A stretch of 64,000 nucleotides of DNA. It comes from Telluria aromaticivorans (GTDB lineage Bacteria > Pseudomonadota > Gammaproteobacteria > Burkholderiales > Burkholderiaceae_D). This document shows positions 51,696-63,357 of this stretch, one piece after another; position 1 is the stretch's first letter, and each line of letters opens with the position of its first letter. The stretch spans positions 744,001 through 808,000 of the forward strand of contig NZ_JABAIV010000002.1 in assembly GCF_013003915.1 (NCBI RefSeq). Direction: 5' to 3'. The notes under the pieces were generated by a model, which was not told the DNA's origin, did not search any database, and was given only the letters and a program-made list of their open reading frames with translations. A program made the translations under genes and the position numbers.

Positions 51696-51882
51696 GGTGT
51701 GGCTCGTTAGTTGTAATTCGAATACCGCAAACGCACAAAAAGTTAGCAAATGATCCACCAACCTGTCGATTCTATCTGAAGAGTTGTCCACAGTCTACAA
51801 ACGCACGCACCCGTGGGTCGTCCTCGGTGGGCGCCATTCTGGCATATACTCGGCCTCATTTCATACTTACTTCCAACCGCAC

Positions 51883-52733
<851 letters not shown>

Positions 52734-52737
<4 letters not shown>

Positions 52738-53336
52738 TCCATGTCGCGCCTGTCACGCTCGAATTCAACGGCCTGCGCCTGGAGCCGCTGGCGGCGCACC
52801 ACGAAGAAGGCCTGCGCGCCGCCGCCGGCGACGGCGAACTGTGGAACCTGCGCGTGACCAGCGTGCCGGAGCCGCACAATGCGGGCCAATACATCGGCAC
52901 CGCGCTCGAGATGCGCGACCGCGTGGCGTTTGCCGTGATCGATGCGCGCGAGGGAAAGAGCGGCGGCACCCTGCTGGGCAGCACCAGCTACCACGACATC
53001 GTCCCGGGCGCAGACCGCGTCGAGATCGGCTACACCTGGTATGCGAAACGTGCCCAGCGCACCCACGTGAATACCAGCTGCAAGCTGCTCCTGCTCTCGC
53101 ATGCCTTCGATACGTTGGGCTGCGCCGTGGTCGGCCTGCGCACCGACGGCGAGAACTTCGCCTCGCAGGCGGCGATCGAACGCCTGGGCGCGAAGAAGGA
53201 TGGCGTCATCCGCCACCACGCCCTGCGGCGCGATGGCACCCCGCGCGACACGGTCATGTACAGCATCCTGCGCAGCGAATGGCCGGCGATCAAGAGCGCC
53301 CTGCACGAGCGCCTGGGGCAGCACGCGCGAGCCTGA
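52734..53336 (+). CDS. GNAT-family acetyltransferase, RimJ/RimL-like
   Basis: This 200-residue protein shows the GNAT pattern of the RimJ/RimL group: LRLEPLAAHHEEGL, LLGSTSYHDI, VEIGYTWYAKRAQRTHVNTSCKLLLLSHAF (quoted in part as EIGYTWYAKRAQRTHVNT) and TDGENFASQAAIERLGA. It probably acetylates an amino group on a protein or small molecule. It sits between MoxR and VWA genes with a 4-bp overlap on one side and a 4-bp gap on the other, so it is co-expressed and may modify a partner in that system; this is inference. Confidence 0.9.
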
Positions 53337-53340
53337 GCCC

Positions 53341-54510
53341 ATGCTGATCGATTTCTTCTACACGCTGCGCGACGCCAAGGTCCCGGTCTCGATCAAGGAA
53401 TTCCTGACGCTGCTGGAAGCCTTGCAGCGCGGCGTGATCGCGCCTTCGCTGGATGAGTTCTATTACCTGGCGCGCCTGACGCTGGTGAAGGACGAAGCCC
53501 ATTTCGACAAGTTCGACCGTGCCTTCGGCGCGTATTTCAAGGGTGTCGCCGCGGTGTTCGACACCAAGGCCGAGATCCCGCTCGACTGGCTGCTCAAGCG
53601 CTTCGAGCGCGAGCTCACGCCCGAACAGAAGGCGGCGCTGGAAAAGCTCGGCTACGACAAGCTGCAGCAGCGCCTGGAAGAACTGCTGAAAGAACAGCAC
53701 GGCCGCCACGAAGGCGGCAGCAAGTGGATCGGCACCGGCGGCACTTCGCCTTTCGGCAATGGCGGCACCAACCCGGAAGGCATCCGCATCGGCGGGCAAA
53801 GCCGCAACCGCACGGCAGTCAAGGTGTGGGAGCAGCGCAGCTACCGCGACTACGACGACGAGCGCGAACTCGGCACCCGCAACCTCAAGGTCGCGCTGCG
53901 CCGCCTGCGCCGCTTCGCGCGCAGCGGGGCCGCCGACGAACTGGCGCTGGACGACACCATCCGGGCGACGGCCAGCAATGCCGGCTGGCTCGACATCCGC
54001 ATGCAGCCCGAGCGCAAGAATCGCATCAAGGTGGTGATGCTGTTAGATGTCGGCGGCTCGATGGACGACCACATCGAACGCGCCGAAGAGCTGTTCTCGG
54101 CGGCGAAAAGCGAATTCAAGAACATGGAGTTCTACTACTTCCACAACTGCGTCTACGACTACCTGTGGAAGAACAACCGGCGCCGCCACAGCGAGCGCTT
54201 CCCGACCTGGGACGTGCTGCGCAAGTATCCAAACGATACCCGCGTCATTTTCGTCGGAGACGCCACCATGAGTCCCTACGAGGTGCTGGCTCCCGGCGGC
54301 TCGGTCGAATACAACAACGAGGAAGCCGGCGCGGCCTGGCTGGCGCGCTTCACCAATGCCTTCCCCAAATTCGCCTGGCTCAATCCGGAGCCCGAGAACC
54401 TGTGGCAGTACCGCCAGTCGATTTCCGTCATCCGGCAAATCATGAACAACCGCATGTTCCCGATTACGCTCGAGGGGCTCGAACGGGCGATGCGGTTGTT
54501 GAGCAAATAG
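53341..54510 (+). CDS. VWA domain protein, CoxE-like
   Basis: This 389-residue cytoplasmic protein has an N-terminal helical domain (MLIDFFYTLRDAKVPVS) and a Gly-rich linker near 125-155 (GTGGTSPFGNGGTNPEG). The C-terminal VWA domain has the metal site in VVMLLDVGGSMDD; the MIDAS reads D-x-G-x-S in place of D-x-S-x-S, as usual for this subgroup. GDATMSPYEVL and FAWLNPEPENLW are family motifs. Together with MoxR it likely forms a two-part complex for maturing or remodelling a target. The start at 53341 follows the GNAT stop by 4 bp. Confidence 0.93.
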   Translation: MLIDFFYTLRDAKVPVSIKEFLTLLEALQRGVIAPSLDEFYYLARLTLVKDEAHFDKFDRAFGAYFKGVAAVFDTKAEIPLDWLLKRFERELTPEQKAALEKLGYDKLQQRLEELLKEQHGRHEGGSKWIGTGGTSPFGNGGTNPEGIRIGGQSRNRTAVKVWEQRSYRDYDDERELGTRNLKVALRRLRRFARSGAADELALDDTIRATASNAGWLDIRMQPERKNRIKVVMLLDVGGSMDDHIERAEELFSAAKSEFKNMEFYYFHNCVYDYLWKNNRRRHSERFPTWDVLRKYPNDTRVIFVGDATMSPYEVLAPGGSVEYNNEEAGAAWLARFTNAFPKFAWLNPEPENLWQYRQSISVIRQIMNNRMFPITLEGLERAMRLLSK

Positions 54511-54578
54511 GTCTGTTCCTGCACCACGCGCCCGTCAATCGTGCGCGCTCCCCTCTCTTGTAGAATTGCCAACAACTC

Positions 54579-54690
54579 GTAAGGTGGGCGGCTGTGCCGC
54601 CCACGCGGTGATCGTTTGCGCAAACAAGGTCGTACATCGTCCGTGCAAACGCTGGTTGAACGCGTGGGCGGGAAACCCGCCCACCCTACG
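54579..54690. repeat. REPIN-like element 8, mixed arms
   Basis: The left end is GTAAGGTGGGCGGC-TGT-GCCGCCCAC followed by GCGGTGATCG. The right arm is GGTTGAACGCGTGGGCGGG, loop, CCCGCCCACCCTAC. The head has GTAA in place of GTAG. It lies between the VWA and antiporter genes. Confidence 0.85.
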
Positions 54691-54728
54691 ATGTACAGCT
54701 GCTCCGCCTGCCCGTCCAGAGAGGAACC

Positions 54729-55919
54729 ATGCCCGACCTGCTGCCCATCCTGACCAGCCTCGCATGGCCCATCGCCATCGCCATCGCCTGGCTGGCCGGC
54801 GAGTTCGGCCAGCGCTGGACCGGCCTGCCGCGCATCAGCTTCTATGGCCTGGTCGGCTTCGCGCTGGCCGGCCCGCAAATCGGCATCCTGCCGCCGCCGG
54901 ACAGCGGACCGGTCGCGCTGCTGGCCGACATCGCCTTCGGCCTGATCCTGTTCGAACTCGGCTACCGCATCAACCTGCGCTGGCTGCATGCCAACCCGTG
55001 GCTGGGCGTGGCCGGGCTCACCGAATCCCTGCTCACCTTCGCCGTGGTCTACCTGGTCGCCATCGCCTTCGGCAGCCCGCAGCTGATCGCGCTGATGATG
55101 GCGGCGCTGTCGATGGGCACCTCGCCAGCCACCGTGGTCCGCGTCATCAACGAGCAGCGCAGCTCGGGCCAGGTGACCGAGCGCGTGCTGCACCTGACGG
55201 CGCTGAACTGCGTGCTCGCGGTGTTTGCCTTCAACGTCATCATCGGCTTCTGGATCTTCCGCACCTTCGACGCGGTGGGCGAAGCGCTGTGGCAGAGCCT
55301 CGTGATGCTGGCCGGGTCGGTGCTGCTGGGCGCGGTGTTCGGCGTAGTGGTGCCGGCCCTGCTGCGCGCGATCCACAACCCGCGCCAGGATGCGACCGTG
55401 GCCTTCGCGATCGCCGTGTTGCTGCTGGTGGCGATCTGCGATGCCGGCGCGCTGTCGCCCTATATCGCCGCGCTGGCCTTCGGCCTGACGGCGCGGCACC
55501 GGCGCGTCGCTTTCAGCGCGGCGCAGCGCAATTTCGGGGCGCTGGGCGAACTGCTGACGGTGCTGCTGTTCGTGTTCGCCGCGTCCACGCTCGACTGGCG
55601 CCAGATCGCCGCCGGCAGCGCGCTGGCGGTGGTCGTGGTGTTCGCGCGCCTGGTGACCAAGACCGCCGGGGTGACCGCCTTCGCGCATTTGTCCGGCATC
55701 TCGTGGCGCAAGGGCGCGCTCACCGGCGTGGGCCTGGCGCCGCTGTCGGTGTTCGTGATCCTGCTGATCGAGCATGCGCGCCAGGCCGGCGTGCACGTGG
55801 TCGAGGAATTGCGCGCGATGGCGGCCGTGACCATGCTGCTGGAAGTGTTCGGCCCCGTGATCATCCAGCGCGCCCTGGTCTGGGCCCACGAAGCCCCGGA
55901 GCATCCCGATGCCGCTTGA
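54729..55919 (+). CDS. CPA2-family cation:proton antiporter
   Basis: This 396-residue inner-membrane protein has about 11-12 helices and the KefB/NhaA-like exchanger pattern: [58 protein letters not shown] and [18 protein letters not shown]. There is no RCK/TrkA-N domain, so it lacks the regulatory part of KefB/C. It probably exchanges K+ or Na+ for protons. Its stop overlaps the YbdK start by 11 bp, so the two are an operon. Confidence 0.9.
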   Translation: MPDLLPILTSLAWPIAIAIAWLAGEFGQRWTGLPRISFYGLVGFALAGPQIGILPPPDSGPVALLADIAFGLILFELGYRINLRWLHANPWLGVAGLTESLLTFAVVYLVAIAFGSPQLIALMMAALSMGTSPATVVRVINEQRSSGQVTERVLHLTALNCVLAVFAFNVIIGFWIFRTFDAVGEALWQSLVMLAGSVLLGAVFGVVVPALLRAIHNPRQDATVAFAIAVLLLVAICDAGALSPYIAALAFGLTARHRRVAFSAAQRNFGALGELLTVLLFVFAASTLDWRQIAAGSALAVVVVFARLVTKTAGVTAFAHLSGISWRKGALTGVGLAPLSVFVILLIEHARQAGVHVVEELRAMAAVTMLLEVFGPVIIQRALVWAHEAPEHPDAA

Positions 55920-57051
55920 AGCGTTTACCTCATCCCAGCCGCTCACCTTCGGGGTCGAGCTGGAACTGCAGCTGGTCAGCCTGTCGGATTTCGACCTGAC
56001 GGCGGCCAGCCCCGACCTGCTGCACCTGCTAAAGCGCAAGCCCTTCCCCGGCAACGTGACGCCCGAGATCACCGAGAGCATGATCGAGATTAATTCGAAC
56101 GTGCACACGGCTTATGCGCCGCTGCTGGCCGAGTTGCGCGATATCCGCGACACGCTGGTGGCGGCCAGCGACGTGCTCAATATCGGCATAGCCGGCGGCG
56201 GCACCCACCCGTTCCAGCACTGGTCGGAACAGAAGATTTCAAGCCGGCCGCGCTACGAATACCTGTCGCAGCTGTACGGCTACCTGGCCAAGCAGTTCAC
56301 GGTATTCGGGCAGCACGTGCACATCGGCTGCGCCAACGGCGACGATGCGCTCTACCTGCTGCATGCACTGAACCGCTACCTGCCGCATTTCATCGCCTTA
56401 TCAAGCTCGTCGCCCTTCGTGCAGGGTCATGACAGCGGTTTCGATTCGGCGCGCCTGAATTCCGTATTCGCCTTCCCGATGAGCGGGCGTGCGCCCTTTG
56501 TCCAGACCTGGCAGGAGTTCACCGAGGTCTATTTCGCCAAGATGGAACGCACCAACATCATCAAGAGCATGAAGGACTTTTACTGGGACCTGCGGCCGAA
56601 ACCCGAATTCGGCACAATCGAGCTGCGCGTCTGCGACACGCCGCTGACAGTGGAACGTGCCGCGGCCATCGCCGCCTACCTGCAGGCGCTGTGCCGCTAC
56701 CTGCTCACGCGCCCCGAAGAAGCGCCCAGCGAAGACGATTACCTTGTCTATAACTACAACCGCTTCCAGGCCTGCCGCTTCGGCATGGAGGGCTCGCTCA
56801 CGCATCCGAAGACCTATGAAACGGTGCCGATGCGCGACGACATCCTGGCCACGCTGGAAAAGATGATGCCGCATGCGGAGGCGCTGGGCAGCGTCGAGGC
56901 GCTGCAGCACCTGGCCTCGGCCGCGCACGGCGGCAGCGATGCGGCGCAGCTGCGCCACGTGTTCGCGTTGGAGGGCAGCGTCGAGGGGATGGTGCAGGCG
57001 GCGATTCAGCGCTTCCGCGGCGACCGGCGGATGCGCTGGCAGCGCGGCTGA
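55909..57051 (+). CDS. YbdK-type carboxylate-amine ligase (GCS2 family)
   Basis: This 380-residue ATP-grasp-like enzyme of the glutamate-cysteine ligase 2 family resembles E. coli YbdK. Motifs are [50 protein letters not shown], and [22 protein letters not shown]. It likely joins glutamate or another acid to an amine through a gamma-type bond; the physiological substrates are unknown. The 11-bp overlap with the antiporter gene suggests coupled synthesis. A class I glutamine amidotransferase of the gamma-glutamyl hydrolase type lies about 2 kb away. Confidence 0.9.
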   Translation: MPLEAFTSSQPLTFGVELELQLVSLSDFDLTAASPDLLHLLKRKPFPGNVTPEITESMIEINSNVHTAYAPLLAELRDIRDTLVAASDVLNIGIAGGGTHPFQHWSEQKISSRPRYEYLSQLYGYLAKQFTVFGQHVHIGCANGDDALYLLHALNRYLPHFIALSSSSPFVQGHDSGFDSARLNSVFAFPMSGRAPFVQTWQEFTEVYFAKMERTNIIKSMKDFYWDLRPKPEFGTIELRVCDTPLTVERAAAIAAYLQALCRYLLTRPEEAPSEDDYLVYNYNRFQACRFGMEGSLTHPKTYETVPMRDDILATLEKMMPHAEALGSVEALQHLASAAHGGSDAAQLRHVFALEGSVEGMVQAAIQRFRGDRRMRWQRG

Positions 57052-57058
57052 GGGCTTG

Positions 57059-57403
57059 TTACCCGTGCGCGACGCGGGCGTCGGCGGGCGCCTCGGCACG
57101 TTCGTGCAAACCATAGTCGCGCACGACCTCGGCTACCCGCAGCCGATAGCCGCGAAACACACCGGCCCGTCCGCGCGCCTGCGCCATCCGGTGCGACTCC
57201 AGCTGGCGCCAGCGCGCTACCGCATCTTCGTCGCGCCAGAACGACAGCGACAGGATGCGGCCCGGCTGCGACAACGACTCGAAACGCTCCACCGACACGA
57301 AGCCGTCTATGGCTTCCAGCTGCGCGCGCAGGCCGGCCGCGAGGTCAAGATATTCCTGCCGGTGCGCCGGCTCCGGCTCGACCTCAAAGATCACGGCGAT
57401 CAT
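57059..57403 (-). CDS. Antibiotic biosynthesis monooxygenase (ABM) domain protein
   Basis: This 114-residue protein is a single ABM ferredoxin-like domain: [22 protein letters not shown], then [25 protein letters not shown] and [35 protein letters not shown] follows. Such small dimers include quinol oxygenases and haem-degrading enzymes; which activity applies is not evident. The ATG at 57403 lies inside the end of the NIPSNAP gene (20-bp overlap), so the two form one operon. Confidence 0.88.
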   Translation of the reverse strand: MIAVIFEVEPEPAHRQEYLDLAAGLRAQLEAIDGFVSVERFESLSQPGRILSLSFWRDEDAVARWRQLESHRMAQARGRAGVFRGYRLRVAEVVRDYGLHERAEAPADARVAHG

Positions 57404-57731
57404 GGATGGCCTCGCGCTGCAGGGTGCCGTCGACGACTTCGGTAAAGCTGCGCTCCTCGCGCAGGATGAAGCGCTGTTCCTGGGCCAGCGCGAAGTTGGC
57501 GCGCGCCTCGTCATCCAGCTTCAGGCGCGTCCGGTAAGCCTCATAGGCGGCCAGGCTGTCGAAGGAGACCAGTCCCCAGGCTTCGTCATTCGTGCCTTCG
57601 TGCGGCAGGAAGTAGCCAATCAGGTTCCCGCCGCAGCGCGGGATGATGCGGCCCCAGTTTTCGGCGTAGCGCCGGAAGCCCTCGCGTTGGAAGGGGTCGA
57701 TACGGTAGCGGATGAAACAGGTGATGGCCAT
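57384..57731 (-). CDS. NIPSNAP-family protein
   Basis: This 115-residue ferredoxin-like protein starts [26 protein letters not shown] and continues with [33 protein letters not shown], the NIPSNAP pattern. Function of bacterial members is not established. It is the first gene of a two-gene operon with the ABM protein and is divergent from the ArsR-type regulator 74 bp away, which probably controls it. Confidence 0.88.
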   Translation of the reverse strand: MAITCFIRYRIDPFQREGFRRYAENWGRIIPRCGGNLIGYFLPHEGTNDEAWGLVSFDSLAAYEAYRTRLKLDDEARANFALAQEQRFILREERSFTEVVDGTLQREAIHDRRDL

Positions 57732-57805
57732 GCGTGCTCCTTGTCTGGTCGGGAGCAGCCACTCTAGGCCTTCCTGCCGGCGAACGCTTCGGCTAAGATC
57801 GAAGC

Positions 57806-58483
57806 ATGACCGACGGACCGAACATCACCACCATCGCCGCGCTGATCGGCGACCATGCGCGCGCCCAGGTGCTGACGGTGCTCATGGCCGGCAAGGCCCT
57901 CACGGCGACGGAGCTGGCCGATGCGGCCAGCGTCACGCGCCAGACCATCAGCTCGCACCTGGCGCGCCTGGTCGATGCAGGGCTGCTCGCGGTCGACCCG
58001 CAGGGCCGCCACCGCTACTTCCGCATCGCCGACGCCGAGGTAGCCGGGATGCTGGAGACCCTGATGGGTGCAGCAAGCGGCGCCGATATGCCGCAGCGTC
58101 GCACCGGCCCACGCGAACCGGCCCTGCGCAAGGCGCGTGTCTGCTACGACCACCTGGCCGGTGAACTCGGGGTGCTGGTGTACGACAGGTTGGTGGAGCG
58201 CGGCGCATTCGCCCTGGGACCGGAAGGAATCGCCCTCACGCCGCAGGGCGCGGCCCTGGTCGCGGAACTGGGCATCGAGGGTGCTGCCGGCGCCGGCGGA
58301 CGCCGTCCGTTCTGTCGCACTTGCCTCGACTGGAGCGAGCGCCGCCACCATCTTGCCGGCATGCTTGGCGCCACGCTGCTAGGCCGCTTCGAAGGCCTGG
58401 GATGGGCCAGGCGCGTGCCGGAATCACGCGTGCTGGCATTCAGCCCCGCCGGGGAAGCGGCGTTGCGTACCTGGCTGGGCTGA
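57806..58483 (+). CDS. ArsR-type winged-helix regulator
   Basis: This 225-residue protein has an N-terminal ArsR winged helix (about 8-90: [34 protein letters not shown], in part [15 protein letters not shown] as recognition helix, then [10 protein letters not shown]). The C-terminal half contains [20 protein letters not shown] with two Cys and three His/Arg that could bind metal or a small ligand. It is divergent from the NIPSNAP-ABM operon, so an autoregulating repressor of that operon is likely. The end of the gene is 2 bp from the convergent Fur-box gene. Confidence 0.9.
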   Translation: MTDGPNITTIAALIGDHARAQVLTVLMAGKALTATELADAASVTRQTISSHLARLVDAGLLAVDPQGRHRYFRIADAEVAGMLETLMGAASGADMPQRRTGPREPALRKARVCYDHLAGELGVLVYDRLVERGAFALGPEGIALTPQGAALVAELGIEGAAGAGGRRPFCRTCLDWSERRHHLAGMLGATLLGRFEGLGWARRVPESRVLAFSPAGEAALRTWLG

Positions 58484-58485
58484 CA

Positions 58486-58827
58486 TCAGCCGACGGCAGC
58501 CACCTTCCCGCTCCATGCTCCTTTCATGAAGCGCGCCAGCAAGGGCTGCCTGGCGCGCTGCGGCTGCGGCAGTTGTTCATCGACCAGTCCCGCCCAGCGG
58601 TCCGCCAGCTGCTCGCAGGTGGCCCGCAGCACCGGATCGATGTCCGGCAGACGCGACAGTGCGGACAGGTGGCGCTCGATCACCGAAGCCAGCTTCACGC
58701 AGGGCTGCTCGCCGTCGCCGCGCGCGGTGTAGTGCGACATCAGGTGCAGCAGCGACGCCACCAGCACCACGTCCTGGCTGCGCGCTTCCTGCGAACTCAC
58801 TGCGGGGTCTGCAAACGGACTATTCAT
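58486..58827 (-). CDS. Hypothetical protein downstream of a Fur box
   Basis: This 113-residue soluble protein is mostly helical (DVVLVASLLHLMSHYTARG, VKLASVIERHLSALSRL, LADRWAGLVDEQLPQ). I recognise no family. A Fur-box-like sequence lies 34-53 bp upstream and a GAGGAGAG ribosome site precedes the ATG, so it is probably expressed under iron limitation. It is convergent with the ArsR-type gene and leaves only 2 bp between stops. No iron transporter adjoins, so its role is open. Confidence 0.75.
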   Translation of the reverse strand: MNSPFADPAVSSQEARSQDVVLVASLLHLMSHYTARGDGEQPCVKLASVIERHLSALSRLPDIDPVLRATCEQLADRWAGLVDEQLPQPQRARQPLLARFMKGAWSGKVAAVG

Positions 58828-58860
58828 GCACGCCTCTCCTCAAGCTCGTTCGATCCAATG

Positions 58861-58880
58861 AATGCGAATGATTCTCATTT
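58861..58880 (-). promoter_or_regulatory. Fur box
   Basis: On the minus strand AAATGAGAATCATTCGCATT matches the betaproteobacterial Fur-box form (TGAGAATCATT core, inverted GATAATGATAATCATTATC-like). It lies just upstream of the gene starting at 58827. Confidence 0.75.
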
Positions 58881-58975
58881 ATTATTGATCGCTCAAGGGG
58901 TGAATGCAAGCGTTTTCCGCAGGACATGGAGCAAGCAGGATGCCGCCGGCGCGAGGCAGCGCCCAGAAGCTTAAA

Positions 58976-58996
58976 GCCTGGAGCCTGGAGCCTAGA
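58976..58996. repeat. Short 7-bp tandem repeat
   Basis: The unit GCCTGGA occurs three times in tandem, the last degraded to GCCTAGA. It overlaps the stop codon of the glutamine amidotransferase gene. It may cause small 3'-end length changes. Confidence 0.6.
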
Positions 58997-59993
58997 GCCG
59001 GGTCTCGCGCGCGGCGCGCAGGAATTCGTCCAGCACCGGCGTGCAGTCGAGCAGCTCGGTGCCGCCGGCCCGGTGGAATTCCGGATGCCATTGCAGGCCC
59101 ATGACGAAATCGGCGCGCTGGTAGCGGATTGCCTCGACAATGCCGTCCGGGTCGGAATAGGCTTCCACCCGGATGTCGCGGCCCAGTTCCTTGACGGCCT
59201 GGTGGTGGATCGAATTGACGATCGGCCGCTGCACGCCGCTGAACATGCGGCCCAGCGAGGAGCCCGGCGGGAAACGCACCGCGTGGCGGTGGGCGTCATA
59301 TAAATCGTGCACGTGGGCCAGCGCCTCGGGGACATTGGTGGCGACGTCCTGGTAGAGCGTGCCGCCGAAGGCAACATTGATCAGCTGGCAACCGCGGCAT
59401 ACGCCCAGTACCGGTTTGCCGGCGTCGACGAATTCATGCAGCAGTTCGAGTTCGTACACGTCGCGCGCGCGGTCGCCGCTCCATTCGGGCCTGGTCGGCA
59501 CTTCGGAATACGTCTGCGGCGCCACGTCCGCCCCGCCCTGCAGCACCAGCCCGTCGAGGTGGCGCGCGTAATGGCGCAGGGTGATGTTGCTGGGGTGGAG
59601 CAGCCCGTTGGTGTTCACCGTAGGGATCATGAACACCAGCACATCGCGCGACATCACCCACTGGGCGATCGATTCTTCGAGATACTGGAGATTCTTGCTG
59701 AGCAGGCCTTTGGCGCCGGCTTCAGGGTGGAAGATGCGCGCCGACACCCCGATATGGAGGGTCCGGTGCATGAAGTCGCGGCTGAAGCGCTCGCGCATGG
59801 CGCGCCAGCGCGAGCTCAGCACCCGTCCGGCCAGCGCAAAGGGCGTGTCGCCGTCGCGCTGGTAGCGGGCGGCGCCGGGTTCGGACGGTCCACGCGTGCC
59901 ACGCCGGTCCGGCACCCGGATCGGGCTTTTCAGGCGCGTTTCGACCGGGGGACCGGGGACTTCTTCGGGAGGTTTCTGTTCGTCTTCCGCCAT
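58992..59993 (-). CDS. Class I glutamine amidotransferase, gamma-glutamyl hydrolase type (C26)
   Basis: This 333-residue protein has a C-terminal catalytic domain (about 90-333) of the PuuD/peptidase C26 family: LDGLVLQGGADVAP, the nucleophile elbow GVCRGCQLINVAFGG, and MGLQWHPEFHR with the catalytic His and Glu. Relatives hydrolyse gamma-glutamyl bonds. The first about 90 residues are Pro/Arg-rich and unlike the family. I chose the ATG at 59993 (MAEDEQKPPEE); a GTG 11 codons upstream is possible. A LexA-like box lies about 160 bp upstream. Nearby YbdK could make the bond this enzyme cleaves. Confidence 0.88.
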   Translation of the reverse strand: MAEDEQKPPEEVPGPPVETRLKSPIRVPDRRGTRGPSEPGAARYQRDGDTPFALAGRVLSSRWRAMRERFSRDFMHRTLHIGVSARIFHPEAGAKGLLSKNLQYLEESIAQWVMSRDVLVFMIPTVNTNGLLHPSNITLRHYARHLDGLVLQGGADVAPQTYSEVPTRPEWSGDRARDVYELELLHEFVDAGKPVLGVCRGCQLINVAFGGTLYQDVATNVPEALAHVHDLYDAHRHAVRFPPGSSLGRMFSGVQRPIVNSIHHQAVKELGRDIRVEAYSDPDGIVEAIRYQRADFVMGLQWHPEFHRAGGTELLDCTPVLDEFLRAARETRL

Positions 59994-60151
59994 GACAGTC
60001 AATATAACGTTGCCATGGCCGCGCACGATCCGAAGTTGTTACAAAATCCCGATACTGACACTGCGCCGGCACTGCGGCTCGCCGGCCACGCCGGCATGCA
60101 CATCATCGCAAGCGTACAACGCCAGCTTGCACGATTTCGTTTTTCGGTTAA

Positions 60152-60171
60152 TACTGTATGCAATTACAGTA
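60152..60171. promoter_or_regulatory. LexA-like SOS box
   Basis: TACTGTATGCAATTACAGTA matches the CTGT-N8-ACAG LexA site and the outer TACTGTAT...ACAGTA of the E. coli consensus. It lies between the stop of the receiver-like gene (60176) and the start of the amidotransferase gene (59993), so it may control the latter. Confidence 0.6.
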
Positions 60172-60175
60172 GTTT

Positions 60176-61000
60176 TCAGGCGGGCAGGGACAGCAGCTTC
60201 TGGAAGGTCGCCACGATGTGGCGGTCGGCCACCGGTTTGTCGAGCAGGCCGCGCACCCCTGCATCGCGGGCACGGTTGCTGTCGTACCTGAAAGATGGTC
60301 CAACTAAAAAGAGGACGGCGGTGCGGCTCGCGCCATCCTGGGCCTTGATCTTGCTGCACAATTCGTAGGGCTCGATGCCGGGCGCCGCGGTATTGATCAT
60401 CACCAGCGACACCGGTGTTTCATCGCACAGGCGCACGGCTGCCCTGCCGCTGTCGGTCCATTCGACCGGCCGCCCCTGGGTGCCCACTACCTGCGCCACA
60501 TGGTCGCGGAAAGCACCGCCCTTGTCGATGATGAGTACGGCGCCATCGTGCGGTCCGTGGCGCATGCTGGCGTAATGGGCCGGGGCCTCGGTATCCGGCC
60601 CCAGCCTCGGCCTTCGTCGCCGCTCCGGCAAGCTGCTTTCGCCGCGCGCCCGGCGGGCGGCCAGCGCCTGCACGCGTGCATCGAGCAACTCGGCCAGGGC
60701 ATCGTAGAGATGGACGGCATCGACCGGGCGCGTTAGGGTACGGTGGCAACTGGCGCCGTGGCCGCCGATGACGAGCGTCGGCTGCAGGGCGCCAGGCGGC
60801 AGGCAGCGCAGCCGGGCCAGTGCCGCCGGGCTGTCGCCGGCGGCGATGTACAGGTCGGGCTCCTGCAAACTGTCGTCGTGCAGGCAGAAATAAGCCGGCC
60901 CCGTGCGTGGGGCTTGCGCCAGCAGGTTTTCCAGCTGTGCGCATTCAGCAGGCGCAAACCCAACGAGTCGGACGGTGAATGGGTATCTGGGTGCGTTCAT
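60176..61000 (-). CDS. Protein of two degenerate receiver domains
   Basis: This 274-residue cytoplasmic protein contains two CheY-like folds lacking key residues. The first (about 8-110) runs VRLVGFAPAECAQLENLL to LTRPVDAVHLYDALAELL. The second (about 150-272) runs VLIIDKGGAFRDHVAQVV, then LVMINTAAPGIEPYELC in which the phospho-acceptor Asp is replaced by Asn, then GVRGLLDKPVADRHIV. The acid pair reads ID rather than DD. It is therefore unlikely to be phosphorylated and may act by binding a partner. No kinase or output domain is present. A linker rich in Arg lies between the domains. Confidence 0.75.
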   Translation of the reverse strand: MNAPRYPFTVRLVGFAPAECAQLENLLAQAPRTGPAYFCLHDDSLQEPDLYIAAGDSPAALARLRCLPPGALQPTLVIGGHGASCHRTLTRPVDAVHLYDALAELLDARVQALAARRARGESSLPERRRRPRLGPDTEAPAHYASMRHGPHDGAVLIIDKGGAFRDHVAQVVGTQGRPVEWTDSGRAAVRLCDETPVSLVMINTAAPGIEPYELCSKIKAQDGASRTAVLFLVGPSFRYDSNRARDAGVRGLLDKPVADRHIVATFQKLLSLPA

Positions 61001-61095
61001 CGCTTTTCCAGCCTTTCCTGGGGCACTTCCGGGTTTGTCGTCTTAATCTAGCACAAAGGTACGAACGAACAAGCACGTTTGATATCTATAAAAGC

Positions 61096-61125
61096 TTAAT
61101 TTTTTCCCGGTCGACAAGATAGAAT
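61096..61125 (+). promoter_or_regulatory. Possible parE promoter
   Basis: TAGAAT at 61120-61125 is a fair -10, with TTAATT 18 bp upstream as a weak -35. The predicted start lies about 20 bp before the parE ATG. Low confidence. Confidence 0.35.
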
Positions 61126-61153
61126 GCGCAAGCATTAATTTAAGAAAATAAGC

Positions 61154-63151
<1,998 letters not shown>

Positions 63152-63188
63152 GTGACGCTGGCGTCACGCACGCTTCACTTGGGCGTAA

Positions 63189-63316
63189 CAATGCCAGTGG
63201 CATTGTTCCGGCCTGCGCCGGGACGACGGGCTACTGCTAACGCAGAAACACCGGAACGAGATTCCATCGTTAGTTTAAAAACCGTCGTTCCGGCGAAGGC
63301 CGGAACCTAATTTCGC
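63189..63316. repeat. TTCCGGC palindromic repeat, copy C (composite)
   Basis: A first part, AACAATGCCAGTGGCATTGTT (63187-63207), is a short perfect hairpin. TTCCGGCCTGCGCCGGGACGACGG follows and pairs with the inverted end CCGTCGTTCCGGCG...GCCGGAA. The last 39 bp (63278-63316) are identical, inverted, to 28748-28786. It lies between parE and parC. Confidence 0.85.
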
Positions 63317-63357
63317 ACTGCCGCCACCAGCACCCGCAAAGAATTGAACACGCAATC

